A DNA stretch of 64,000 nt, taken from assembly GCF_030272615.1 (NCBI RefSeq), contig NC_081408.1, positions 309,392,450-309,456,449 on the forward strand. The letters run 5' to 3'. Shown piece by piece: positions 26,400-38,826 of the stretch. Numbering within the stretch: the first letter of the stretch is position 1; the number at the start of each line of letters is the position of its first letter. Made by a program: the position numbers and the translations under genes. A model generated the notes under the pieces. The model saw only the letters and a program-made list of their open reading frames with translations, was not told the DNA's origin and made no database searches. This stretch comes from Cryptomeria japonica (Eukaryota > Streptophyta > Pinopsida > Cupressales > Cupressaceae).

Positions 26400-28215
26400 T
26401 GTGGAAATTAGTTTAAATGGTAATAGATAAAGGTCAAGTTCTATTGAGTTGAATTTAGTATATTATAAAGGTCTTCGTAATTAAAGTGGGTTTGAAAATT
26501 ATTAGAAAAGAGAGTGTATATGTAATTAGCATAAATAGATGGTTTATAGTATATAGAATTATTTTGTATTTTTGAAGTATTTTATTGTGCTATAAACAAG
26601 GTGTACATATCCTACTTTGTACAAGGTTTGAATTTGTGACCTCTCTTTTAATGATTATGACTTTTTATCAAGATTAGTTGGTGGAAAGGGGATTAAACAG
26701 TAATAGAGAAAGGTTAGGTTCAATTGCGTCAAATCTAGGATATCAGTACATGTGCTATTATATAAAAGTTGTCATAATTGAAATGGGTTCAAAAGTCAAG
26801 AGAAAATCACATGTTTATGTAAAATGGGTCTACATAGTAATAGATAAAGCTTAGGTTTTATGAGGAAATAAAATAAGTAAAATCAAGGATCAAGATTAGC
26901 TGGTGGAAATGGGTTGAAATAGTAATAGATAAAGGTTAGGCTCTATTGAGTTGAATTGTGGATATTATTGCATGTATTATTATAGTATATGAGGCAACTA
27001 CTTGATGTAGGTTGTACCTAATTATGCTACAAATTAGGCATACACACCCTACCCTTTGGAGGATTTGAAAAGGTTGACCTCTCTTTTAGAGATTAAAATT
27101 GAGGATCAACATTCATTGATGAAAATGTTTTAAAAGGTGATAGATAAAGGTTAGGTTCTATTAACTTATATCTAGGATATTAATACACGTGTTATTAAAT
27201 AAAGGTCATCATAATTTAAGTGGGCTCAAAAGTTAAGAGAAAAAGACGTGTTTATGTAAATTGGTTTTCATTTAGCAATAGTTAAATATTAGGTTTTATT
27301 GAGTTGAATCTTGGGTGTTGGTACATACATTATTAGTATATAAAGGTTGTTATAATTGAACTGGGTCCAAAAATTAATAGAAAATGACATGTTTAGGTAA
27401 AATAGATTTAAATAGTAACAGATAAATGTTAGGTTTATTGAATTAAATCTAGGATATACATACATGTGTTATTATATATAGCTTGTTGTAATTGAAGTGA
27501 GTTCAAAAGTTAAGAGAAAAGGATGCATTAATGTAAAATGAGTTTAGATAGTAATAGATAAAGGTTAGGTTATGTTTAGTTGAATCTAGGATATTAGTAC
27601 ATGTGTAATTATATAAAAGGTCATCGTAATTGAAGTGGGTTAGAAAGTTAAGAGAAAAGGGTGTGCTTATAGATATTAGGGCGTACTCACTAGTCTTGGG
27701 TCCAAGTCCATTTATAATTGAAACTCAAACAATATTGGAAACGAAAATGGATCCTTCTATAGTCCATGATATGAGAGAATCTATTTTTGGGTTTGCATAT
27801 GGCTTATAATATAAGGGGCTACCCTACACTCCATGAAGGAAGCACCTAACTATGGTACAAATAGGGCATACATACCCAACCCTTGCTAGATTTGAACTTG
27901 TGACATCTCTTTTAAAGATTAAAATTTAGAATCAATATTAACTTTGCTATAAATGGGTTTAAATAGTAATAGATGAAAGTTAGGCACTATTGATTTGAAT
28001 CTAGAATATTAGTGCATTTGTTGTCATATAAACGCTATTATAATTGAAGTGTGCTCAAAAGTGAAGAGAAAAAGACATGATTATGTAAGATGGGTTTAAA
28101 TTGTAGTAAATAAATATTATGTTTAATTGAAGAAAAGAAAGAAATAATATAGAAGATCAAGATTAATTGGTGAAAAAGGAATTAAATAACAATAGATAAA
28201 AGTTTGGTTCTATTG
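26400..28215. repeat. Diverged tandem repeats, continuation of the TAATAGATAAAGGTTAGG family
   Basis: Cores lie near 26420, 26700, 26836, 26926, 27140, 27278, 27415, 27549, 27967 and 28190, with recurring AAGTGGGTTCAAAAGTTAAGA and CTAGGATATTAGTACATGTG spacers. Repeats past 27191 lie outside the duplicated unit. Confidence 0.8.
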
Positions 28216-28660
28216 AATAGAGGCAAGCTGCAAGGTCTACAAATGACCCTTATTGCTCGACCTTCTGTTGAATTTTTAAATTAGAGAACCTTGAGAGTAA
28301 ACTAATAAAAAATAGTCATAAATTTTTGTATATGACAGAGTGGGTGTTCCATGAGAATTGAAGTCATTGACAATGATCAAACATTTCCATTTATGAAACT
28401 ATAGTTCAACCATGAAACCATGAAATTCCACACTTGAGTGGTTGTAGGTAGCATTATTTTTTAGTCAAAGTTATAGACAAAAATAATGTAGGAATGCCTT
28501 CACAAATTCAAAGGTTGGAATAACTTTAGGATAATAGAATAGATTTTTTGCTCGGTCTACCAGTCATGCAAAAGTAATAGAAATCCTCTAACTAAAAGAA
28601 TATAAATTCTGATCTTAATAATTTATAAAACCAATATTTATGTTTATAATTGTACATTAC
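28216..28660. other. AT-rich DNA, nothing recognised
   Basis: There are no frames, repeats or element ends that I can support. The last five bases (ATTAC) could be a target site of the Copia-type element that follows. Confidence 0.5.
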
Positions 28661-29569
28661 TATTGGGATTAAAGTGTCTCAACCTTAGAATCTTGACATG
28701 TTGAATTATTTAATTAATTGATTCTAATTGATTTATCCTAAATTATAAACTTTTAAAGTTGTCATTCACTTCGTGGGACCTCTTTGTGAGGTGATATCCT
28801 ACATGGCATGTGATGAAACGACATATTCCTTATTTTCTTAGAAGTTGGCACCCACTTGGAAGATGCTATGGAAATTTATTTGGCAATTTCCTATGTTGAC
28901 TAAACAGTCAGTTTTCAACTTCTATTGTGTATTGGAGTTGTATTTTAGTTATTGGCATTTATGGTGGAGTTCACTTTTGACAACTGGTGTGAGGTAAGAA
29001 AGGTACCTAATCATTGTAAATTCTATGTTGTCTTTACATTGTATTTAGCAAGATGACTGTTATGGATGAGATAGGTGTTGTTGGATGAGATGGGTGTTAT
29101 ATTTGCAATGTGTCATGGGATTAGCAAGATCTTGTTTATGACACAACTTACCTCTTAGATGTTGAAGATGGTTTTTGAAACCATGGGCACCTACCTCTTT
29201 GTGTTGAGATCTATATATATGTTGATTTTGATTCTTTAGCTAATTTAAGAGAGGAGAGGAGTTCATTTTCACAGGGGTTACATTGCTGGTTTTTTCTCTA
29301 GGATGGAACAATATGTAAATCTCCATGTAAATAATTAGAGCCTAAAAAAGTATTGTAACTTCTTGTTGAATATTACATTGGCCTGATGTTTTGGGGTGTG
29401 GTAATTTTTACCCAAAAGGCTTTTCGCCATGTATATTTTGGTTCTCTTCTGTCTCATTCTTCTTGTTTTATGATTTTGAAGTATTAAATCTATGTCATAG
29501 TGTTATTAAAATTTTCATATATCTGTAAATTGCTATCACTTTCCTCTAAGGTTTTAATCATGGGAAATC

Positions 29570-29586
29570 AACTATGTTTATTTTTT
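29570..29586. repeat. LINE target-site duplication (left)
   Basis: AACTATGTTTATTTTTT, matched at 35149-35165 with one mismatch (A to G). Both lie in otherwise continuous LTR sequence. Confidence 0.88.
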
Positions 29587-32500
29587 CCTACTCAGATTTG
29601 AAAGGATGTGGTTGGACCACCCTAACCTTGTGAAGGTCATTGAGATGTGGTGGTCTATTGATGTAAAAGGTACTACTATGTATAGAATGGCTAAAAAATT
29701 AAGGAGCGTGAAAGATAATATTAAAAAATGGAACAAGGAGGTTTTCAGAGATTTGTTTGCTGCCAAGACCAAAAGCCAGCTGGAACTCAATGAAATGGAG
29801 GATAAAATCCAAATGAGTAGATACAATGAAGTATCAATCAGGGAGGAAAATGAAGTGTTGGTGAAGTACCACAAGATTATCAAAAGAGAAGAAGAATTCT
29901 GGAAACAAAGGTCTAGATCTCTATGGCTTAAAGCTGGGGACAAAAACACTAGATTCTTCCATATGACCGCAATGAAACACAAGGCTGCTAATAGAATCTC
30001 TAAGCTAAGAATTTGGGGAATTGAAATGAGGAAGGATGAAGAGATCAGGAAGGAAGCAAGGAACTTTTTTACCTCTCTTTTATCGGCAGATTCTGGTCTG
30101 GATAGTCACTCCCAGAGTGCCCTCCTTGAGAACATTCCTTCAACTATTAATGAGGATTAGAACAAGGCCTTGGTGGCCATACCTTCTGAGGAGGAAGTTA
30201 AAAAATAAGTTTTTTCTTTTGATGGGAATAAAGCCTCGGGCCCGGATGGATTTTCGTTGTTCTTCTTCCAAACCTTTTAGGACATCGTCAAATTTGATGT
30301 GGTTAAAGGTGTGCAGGATTTTTTTGGGGCTATAATGATCTTAAAGGAACTCAATGCTACTTTCTTGGTTCTGATCGCCAAATACCTGGGGGTTAACTCT
30401 ATGGATAAGTTCTAGGCGATAAGCTTATGCAGCACATTCTTTAAAATCATATCTAAAGTGGTGACAAGTAGACTATTAAGGATTCTTCCTTTGATTATTT
30501 CGCCCCAACAGAGTGGATTTATTCCTGGAAGACAAATCCTTGACTCTATCATTGCTATCCATGAAAACATTCACTCGCTGGTGGATTTGAAAAAGCAAGG
30601 ATTTCTTATGAAGCTGGATCTATCTAAAGCCTATGACCGAGTGGACTGGAGTTTCTTGGGTAAGGTGCTTGGTGCTATTGGTTTTACAGTTAGATTTATT
30701 AAGATGATTGATCAACTCATCTCAACCCCTTGTTTTTTTGTTATTGTTAATGGGGTGCCTTCCCCTTCTTCAAAACTTCTAGGGGCATTAGGTAGGGGGA
30801 TCCCATATCCCCTATTCTCTTCATCATTTTGGCTGAATGTCTGGGTAGATTTATTAGCAAATCTATTTCACTGGGGCTTCTTTGTGGTTTATCACCCTCT
30901 TCTGGTTTTAGATCCTGTACTCATCAGCAATTTGTTGATGATACCATTTTAATGGGATCATCTACTATCAAAGAAGTGTCCAATCTAAAGATCCTTCTCA
31001 ACACTTATAGCTCGCCCTCGGGTCAAACCATCAATTGGGAGAAAAGCTCTATTTTCTTCTTCAACACCTCGGAGGACAAACAAATGAGAATGGCTCGGAT
31101 CCTTGGATGTCAAATTGGTAAGCCTCCTGCTATCTACCTTGGTTTCCCTTTGGGCTTGAAACCTTTGGAGTTGTTCTGGAATAGTCTTGTGGATAGATTC
31201 AGTAGAAAGCTGGCTGGTTGGAAAGGGTACTTCTTAGTCAAGCTAGAAAAGTCCATCTTTTCAAATCTTCTCTCCAATATCTTCCAGTGTATGCTCTAAG
31301 CCTCCTCAAAATCCCTGGCAAATTTCCTGAAGCTATTGAGAAAATTCATAAAGCCTTTCTATGGTCTGGCATTGAGGAGAAGAAGAGGATGGCTCTCATA
31401 GCATGGGATACTGTGTGTAAACCCAAAAAGAAGGGGGTCTAGGCTTAAGGAATATCATAACCTTGAACAAAACTCTTCTCACCAAAAAAATATGTAGAAC
31501 TTATCAGGGAAAAGGAGAATGGAAAGATATTTGGAAGACAAAGTACTTATGGAAGGTTCCCACCATAGAGGATTTCCTAGTCTTTGATCAAATACCAAGT
31601 GGCTCTTTCATTTGGAATAGTGTAATCCAGGCTAAAGGTATTGCTAGTCTTGCCAATGTCTGGGCCATAGGTGATGGTAGGGAAGTGGACTTTTGGGATG
31701 ATGCTTGGATTAGTGGGGCCCCTCTTAATAAGAAGGCCTCTTAGATGCTCATCCACAATTGTAAGGAGGAGATTGGTGCTAAAGTGGTTGATTATTGGAA
31801 AGATAAAAAGTGGGTGGACCTCGATTCTATTGATCCCAAACTCAAGCAGGTAAATTTAATGATCAACCATGTTATCTTAAACACCAAAAGGGAAGACCAC
31901 ATGGTGTGGGGTGTGACATCTTCAGGGAATTATTTGGTCTCTTCTGTTGTCCTTTTACAAGCTCAATCCCAAGACCCTACTCCTTGTTGGGCTAAGGCTT
32001 GGTATCAAGGTTTGATTCCTAAAATCAATATCTTTTTGTGGATCCTTTTGCAAAATAAGATTCTAACTACTGATAATTTGTGAAAGAGGGGCTTTTGTTT
32101 CCCAAACATATGCTTTCTTTGTCTTAATAATGAGGAATCTGTGAACCACATCTTTATACACTGTCCTTTTACTAGTCCTATTTGGGGGATGTTTTTTTGA
32201 ATGTGGGGGTTTAATTGGGTTTTCCCTAAGGAGATTCAGGATTGTTCAGAAGCTGGCATTATTATACCAACAACATCACCATAAGAAATATTTGGAAGTT
32301 TTCTTTTGCCCATATCCTTTGGGGGATATGGAAAGAGAGGAATAATAGAATAAGCAGGAATGATATTAACACCTCCGAAGTGGTGTGGGCCAAGAAAAAA
32401 AATAATTGTGTAGAGAATGTGATGGCTAGGGGGTGCATTGTTGTAGCAATAAGGAGAATTTTGAAGTTCTCAAAAGCTGGAATATCACAGCCTATATGGG

Positions 32501-33010
32501 CACCAATATCAACCAAATCAATAGAAGAATGAGTTGCTGGTCTTTTCCCCCTAATGATTGGTTTAAGGCCAACTTTGATGGTGTGGAGAAAGGGAACCCG
32601 AGACCTTCTGGTTGTGGTGGTGTTATCAGGAATAGGGATGGCTTTTGTACTGGGGAGGTCGCCTATCCCTTGGGAATTTAGATCAATCATTTGGCAGAAG
32701 CTATGGGCGCCCTCCAATCAATTAAATTAGCCTATAATATGGGGTTCAACAAGTTATGGTTAGAAGGTGACTCAAAAAACATTATTAACTACCTCCTAGG
32801 TAAACACCAACCTTCATGGACAATTAAAAACATCATTGAGTCCGCCAGGGAGTAGCTTCAGGGGTTTAAAAAATGCCACATCTCCCATGTTTACAGGAAG
32901 GCCAATAGGTGTGCTAACTGGGCTGCCAATGAGGTAGTACGGAGTGAACAAATTATTACCTGGAATGGCGAAGGGGAGCTAGCGTGTGCAGCATGTGATA
33001 TCTTAACTTA
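29587..33010 (+). pseudogene. LINE ORF2: reverse transcriptase, zf-RVT, RNase H
   Basis: The relic covers the post-endonuclease linker (LWLKAGDKNTRFFH at about 29920), RT fingers (KASGPDGFS at about 30230), SGFIPGRQILDSI (about 30510), MKLDLSKAYDRVDW (about 30608), QQFVDDTILMG (about 30926) and IYLGFPLG (about 31132). It continues through the thumb and connection (RMALIAWDTVCKP at about 31387), a zinc finger (CFLCLNNEESVNHIFIHCPF at about 32109), and RNase H from about 32555 (FKANFDG, GGVIRNRDG, LWLEGDSK, HVYRKANRCANWAA). Several frameshifts (near 30830, 31230-31300 and 32240) and stops make it non-functional. The endonuclease domain and any ORF1 are absent because of truncation. Confidence 0.9.
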
Positions 33011-33279
33011 TGAAAGATTGCATGGTAAGTAGGGTCAGATTTGAAATCATTTCCCGAGGTGTAAGGAGAGGTCGTGGCAGCAGGAGTTGGTTTTGTATGC
33101 AGCTGAGAAGGAGGTATAGTTATCATTGCAGGATCACCTCGCATGCTTTATGGGTGCTTTTCTCCCTCTCAAGAAAAAACATTAGAAACTCCCACAGATT
33201 TCTCGTGGTTTCTCACAAAAAGTGTATTGCTAAGAAAGGCATCTGTTGGAAATTACGGACGATAGATATCAATAACATA

Positions 33280-34945
33280 ATGGGTGAAAAACACAAGAGA
33301 ACGGAGGCTAGCACCATTGATAAATGGAGGAATCATCCACAGATCTGGGCAGTACTTCAAGCTGCCAAGATGACTGATTTCATGGAGAGCATGCAGGAGA
33401 AACAACCCAAAATTATGAGAATATTCAAGAAGGGCTGGAATAAAAGCACTTTAACCATAGGCAATAGAAAGGTCAAGGTGATTGAAACTATGATCGCGGA
33501 GGCAACAGGTCTTTCGATAGACAACATCAAGTTCTACATGGATAGAAAGATTTCAGACGTTGCCGTGAAGAAATTTCTGAAGGATGAGGAGGAGAAAGAG
33601 AGACTGGTGAAGGGCAGCCATACCTACTTCTCGCCAAAGGTAATTAAATTAATTTGGCAAAGGGTTTTGCTTGCTATAATGGAATTTATCACTCTCGATG
33701 GTAGATACACTAGGGTTTATAGCTATCATTTTGTCTTACTTAATCACTTTAGATATAAAGATAAAATTTATATTCTATATTATCTTTTCTGCTCCATTAA
33801 TGTTGGGATCAAGGATGCTATACCCAATCCCAATATCAACCCAGCAATGCATGAATTTTTTATGGCGATTCTGTATAATCACATCAAGAACACTACCGTC
33901 CAACTAAATATAGTTGAGGTCTCTGAGTTGGAAGAGGATCTCGATGACTCTGACGATGAAGAAGGCGAAGGCTATGACATGGAGGTAGAGACAAAGGACA
34001 ACCCCCAAATTGTTGGGTCGAGCATAAAAAATTGAAAAATGAAGCATGGGAAACAGAACAAAGGGTCGGCCAAAAAGAAGTAGAGAGGGGAGGATGAGGA
34101 TAGCTGGAATGAGGAGGATAATGAGATTGATATCGACATGGATACTGAAAGCGAGGAGGTCCAAACCCTCATGAGCTAGAAGTAGAAAAGGAAGACTCCT
34201 AAAACTAAGGATGTGGGAACCAATAATCGGTCGCCTCTCGCAACTGATTCTAAAGATAAGGGCCTGATGGGGGAGGATACGACCATGAAAGAAGCTCAAA
34301 GCTCTGATGTTAGGGAGGTGGGACTGGAAGTGAATCTTGAGACAATAGGTGACAAGACCTGGGAAGAGCATCACCTAGATATTGACCTCTGTATCAATAA
34401 TGGCATGGATAGCTTCAAACAGGTGTTCCTCTGGATGCAAAAGGAAATCACTGGTATTAAAACCAAGCAAGCCCAGGAAGCAAGAAAAATTGAGACTTTA
34501 CAAGCTTTAGGCTCAAGTAAATTCAATTCTCTCCTTGATTGTCTCAGCGAGCTTACCAAAACTATTGGTAATGTAGAGGAGATCATCAATGCTAATCGCA
34601 ATAGTTTTCTTAGCTTAGAGAACAGAGAAGGGGCCACTGAAAAAAGACGATGGAGTTGAGAACACGCTAAAAAAAATTGGTGAGTAAAGTCATAAGATTC
34701 TTAAGGCTGCCTCAGCTAGTATGAAGGCTCTTATCAGTAAGCTTGAGAATGACCATGGGGATAAGGCTTTAGCGGGCATTATTGAAGTGAAGGAAGATAC
34801 CCTAGAAGATAAGGAGATAGAGCTTGGGAGAAGAATGCGGGTGAGCACCAGAAAGATGCAAAGCCATAGCAAGGAAATTGAGGAAATCAAGTGGGAGGCT
34901 GATAATATGGAACAACTAGAGCTGGAAGCTGCTGAAATGCTTTAG
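33280..34945 (+). pseudogene. LINE downstream frame (ORF3), unknown protein
   Basis: From ATG 33280 one frame runs to 34659, broken by stops at 34033, 34081, 34177 and 34183, then shifts frame to end near 34945. The first 250 residues form a conserved-looking, mostly helical domain (WRNHPQIWAVLQAA, TMIAEATGLSIDNIKFYMDR, LAIMEFITLDGRYTRVYSYH). An acidic stretch follows (ELEEDLDDSDDEEGEG), then polar sequence, then a Glu/Lys-rich segment that looks coiled-coil (KEIEEIKWEADNMEQLELEA). I cannot assign a family. It could be an ORF1-like nucleic-acid-binding protein moved 3' of ORF2, a captured host protein, or the ORF1 of a tandem copy. The stops cluster in the low-complexity linker. Confidence 0.65.
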
Positions 34946-35011
34946 AACTTAACCTAAATTTGTGCTCTTTTTGTCAGTCCTTTTGGTTTTCTTACTAGTT
35001 GTCTCTAGTTT

Positions 35012-35032
35012 GCTGGCGTTTTGCTCGCCAGC
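35012..35032 (+). other. Perfect hairpin in the LINE 3' UTR
   Basis: GCTGGCG, loop TTTTGCT, CGCCAGC: a 7-bp GC-rich stem in U-rich RNA about 115 nt before the LINE 3' end. 3' stem-loops guide template recognition by RT in several LINE families; that role here is inference. Confidence 0.6.
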
Positions 35033-35148
35033 TGTCTTTTTCTTTGGTGTTGTCTTTTGTGTTTTTCTACGCTTTAATGTAAATATTTTGATTTTTTGGC
35101 TATAATGGGTTTTAGGGGCCCATCAAAACCTGTTTTCCCATATTCAAA

Positions 35149-35165
35149 AACTATGTTTGTTTTTT
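35149..35165. repeat. LINE target-site duplication (right)
   Basis: AACTATGTTTGTTTTTT; it pairs with 29570-29586. The Copia-type LTR continues directly after it. Confidence 0.88.
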
Positions 35166-35290
35166 CTTTTATGGTATAGTAGCATGTGCTTATATCAACA
35201 TGTTGTACAATCTGATTTGACCAAACACATGATATTGTAGGTGCATATTGATCCTAAATGACTTTTTGGGATTTCCTATTTCCCTTCAAT

Positions 35291-35302
35291 TGGTATCAAA
35301 GC
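35291..35302 (+). other. Primer binding site of the Copia-type element
   Basis: TGGTATCAAAGC differs by one base from TGGTATCAGAGC, the common initiator-tRNA-Met primer site of plant LTR elements. It starts two bases after the LTR end at 35288. Confidence 0.75.
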
Positions 35303-38300
35303 TTTGTTCCATGATTTGCATGGTTCTTACATGTGAGGATTCACAGTGTTTTAGGTTTTGGGTATTTGTTTTGTTAAGATTTCTTAGCTTATAAAGCTTG
35401 AGGAAATTTGTTTTGAAGGAATCAATTCATGATTAATCCTTTGATGAGTGAAATTCTTGCAGATGATTTAGTTTTCTAGGAGACAACATGAATCTGGAAG
35501 GATGGTGAAGATGGAGTTTCATGGAGTTGATCATGTGCTTTTTTTTCAATATGATGTTTATCTAGAGCTCTTATTTGACAACATTATAACCCTAATGCAT
35601 GGTGATGATGTTATGTTTCATGTTTGTGGGCAATAGATTTTTCATGTTACGAGTCTATTTTAGGCTCTCTAGCAATATGGAGAAACCTGGGTTCTCTAAG
35701 CTATGGTGCGAATGTTCTTATATTGGGTACTTGTTTTATTCCTTGATATTGGAAGATGTTGTTTCATTATCCCCAAATGCATGGAGGCTATAGAGTTGAT
35801 CATTGAATGATTTGGAAGCTTTTAGAATAGGTTATCTCCCTCAGATGCATGTACTAGTGGTGGTTGTGGAGTTCGCTTACAAATGGGCCTAGAGTTTCTG
35901 AACTATTTTTTTCTTATGGATGATTGTACTTGCTTGGCTTAGATTCATGTACCTCAGATCTAAATGTTTTATATATTTCACGCACAAAATCTATGGTTTT
36001 CTCAGCTATGATAATATTTCCATTGTTCCAGTTTAACCTTTTTTGGTGTTTTTAGACTTTTCAGTCTTCCAAATGTGAAGTGGATATGGATGTTCATGGG
36101 TGTTCTTGAACATAGTGGTTTTGTATGTTTTACACGGTCAAGAAATACTTGTATTTTTTGTGGATCTATTGAAGAGCTATTTTATAGACCCTAGTTTCTT
36201 TGGGGTGACTTTGGATGAGATAGTTGCAACTCTACATGTATTCTTCATGCATGGTGAGAGGAAGTGTGATGCTTTCTTTGCATGGAAATGTTGCTACATG
36301 ATTAGTCACTTAATATTTTTATGGTGATGCTTGTTGGATTCCTAGACTATGGCGCTCGATATGGACATAATTGACAAATTGGATATGCACTTGGTTTGAT
36401 GTTTAAGTCATGTTGCCTAAATGATTATTCTCTTTGAGATATTAATTTGTAGTTTATTGATGCAATAGTGAGTTTTCATGTTTCAATTATTGGATCTACG
36501 ACTTATGCAGTTGTGTGGTATAATCACCTATTCAATTGCAGTGGGATAACTTAGATGTCAACGGTTTATATCTGCAAGGTTTGATTCATTGTTTATGTAG
36601 ACTCGTTAGCTAGCCTTGTCTATGGTCACTTGTGCATTGGTATGGTTTCTTTTGAGATAAGAGGATGGGTGATAAGTGAGTACCCAGATAGTTGATTATG
36701 TGGTCAAGTAGCATGGTGTATTTCCTTGGTTTGAAGATCTTAGTTTCACTTGGTGTTATTAGAAGTGCACTTGTATGTATGTGGAACTGGAATATTTTCT
36801 GATTTGGGATATGGCATGTCATGATGCTTGGATATCTCGTACCATGGTTCAATGGGATTTTTAGTAGACAATGTATTCATCATGTTGTGATGGATGATAT
36901 TCTATAGTGATGTAGATGGTTTGGAGGGATTCTTAGATCATGTTGCTATAGAAGGGTTAGATTTTTAATTTACATCTACATTATTTGAGGATGGGTAACA
37001 TCTCAAGGCCATAGAGTACTCTAGGATTTTTTGGTTGAGGTGTTGGTAGTGCTTGATAAGTGATGATGGTATATAGTATGTTGGTGTTATGTCATGGTAT
37101 ACTCTTGATTGTGCACATTAGAGTATGGAATGATACATTTCTCTTGAGACCATGGTATATTCACTTGGAGCATGAGATCTCTTAAGAGGAGATGGTTAGA
37201 TGACAATGCCATCATGGGTTCCTATTTCATGATTGGAGATTTGATAGTGGTCTGGGTGGCATATGCTTGACAACTTCATATGGGTACAAAGATTATTTTT
37301 GATTTTAGTATGGATTGATTATTTGTTGGTACTCATAGATAGATTGAGACTTAGGTAAGCTTGTAGTTCTCTTGAGATAGAGACATGTGTTGAGATAGTC
37401 AGTTGTTTTTCGTTGGAAGACTGAGCACCTACACCTTGGCTGGACATGAGTTCAATAGAGGTCTATGAGGATATTGTTCTTGGATGAGTCATGTTGACTT
37501 AGATATCTTGGAGGAACAATCTCACTACCCACTCTTAGTCTACTTGGCAATTTATCACTTGAGTTTTGCCCATTGTTTCACTTAGGTGCTTTACGATTTT
37601 CTTTCATATTCATAGATCTTGAGCTATGGTCAGATGGTTCTGGAGGATTCATTGTAAGAAATGGATAGAATTTTTATCTTTATGGGTATGTATTTTCTTT
37701 TATGATTATCAAAGGGGATGGTAGTGGGTTGATTTCCTGCAATGAGAAATGGAGTGGTTTGATATTCTTTAAAAATCTTAAATTTATATAGATACATGGT
37801 ATATATGTTATGTTTGATCTCTTGATGTTTAATGGGTTTTGATTTTGTTGCATATATTATCTTAGGTTTGTGAAGGAGATCATACTTGACATGGTTTGCA
37901 TTTAGAGGTGTATGTAGAAGGACATGCTACATGCTTATGACTTGCAAGTTCTCTCTTCAATCATGGTTATCTTAATTTGGGTTCACATAAAATTATTTTT
38001 TAATATCTTAGGTGGAGCTATGGTGATCACTATTTTGTGTTTATGTGTTGTCACTCAATTACTTTATTATTTTTCGGTGATGACATGTAGGTTCCTTTAT
38101 CTCTTTTCTTTGTTGGATGTGGAGAACGTGGGAGAGTTGTGGAGACTTGACGGGAGAGATGTTTTTTGCAGTAGTTTTGTTTGTAGGATGTGCATATCAT
38201 TGTGGATGGTCCTTGGTACTACATGGTTACATTTTATTTGTTTTTATTGGTAGACTCGGTATGTCTTTGATCTTTTAGATTCAGCATTACCCATGTAGTG

Positions 38301-38813
38301 GGAGTTTTTCAATGTGTTTTGGTCCTCATTGACTAGTTTGCACATGGATCTTGTGGTTGGAATTTGTGGGTTATTTATGTTAGTGGCATGAGTTCAATGA
38401 TGTTGGATACCTTTGAGGTATGCGTGATTGAATGGGTTAGCACTTGTTCTAGGTGTTAATTTGTAGTCTTGTGAGTTTATCAGTTGGATGGGAGTAGTCA
38501 TTTTCAATGTTATTCTAGCTAATGTTCTATCATGTTTTTTGGAGGACTACATTGTAGTTGTATTTCAATTATAGTCTTTGAAGTTGATGTAGTTGATGCT
38601 TCTGTATAGCTCGTGAGCACACTAGAGTGGTGGAAATATCCTATAGACTTTTTTATCACTGGGATCTTATGCTTGTGCTCTTTGGAATCGTGTCTTAATG
38701 GATCATGAGAGCATGTTTGAGATTTGTGTGGTTTCATGGATGACTCTGATGATGTGGTTTCATCATTTTAGGCTCCTAAGAAGTCAATATTATAGACACT
38801 TGATAGGTCTCTA
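35303..38813 (+). other. Non-coding interior of the Copia-type element
   Basis: This is 3.5 kb between PBS and PPT. No Gag, protease, integrase or RT motif could be read in any frame. The plus strand is strongly T- and G-rich throughout, a skew not seen in the flanks. It is either a large retrotransposon derivative without genes or pol decayed beyond recognition. Confidence 0.55.
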
Positions 38814-38826
38814 ACAAGTGGGAGAA
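38814..38826 (+). other. Polypurine tract of the Copia-type element
   Basis: ACAAGTGGGAGAA ends directly before the TGTTGGGATT start of the right LTR. AAGTGGGAGA-type tracts are typical of plant Copia elements. Confidence 0.8.

Larger units (their letters stand above)
29587..35148 (+). mobile_element. 5'-truncated LINE with an extra reading frame 3' of RNase H
   Basis: This 5.56 kb insertion is flanked by 17-bp target duplications. It begins just past where the endonuclease domain would end (RFERMWLDHPNL), then carries RT, zinc finger and RNase H (to about 33000), a third frame 33280-34945, and a 3' UTR ending in CATATTCAAAA. The single pair of target duplications places the extra frame inside the same retrotransposed unit. 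The RT catalytic motif is FVDD, as in the LINE at 1-1716. Confidence 0.87.
28661..35288 (+). repeat. Left LTR of the Copia-type element (interrupted)
   Basis: The parts are 28661-29586 and 35166-35288, about 1.05 kb once the LINE is removed. It has R-U5-like AAAAGGCTTTTCGCCATG near 29415. Its first 180 bp align with 38827-39010 at clearly reduced identity, so the element is old. Confidence 0.7.
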
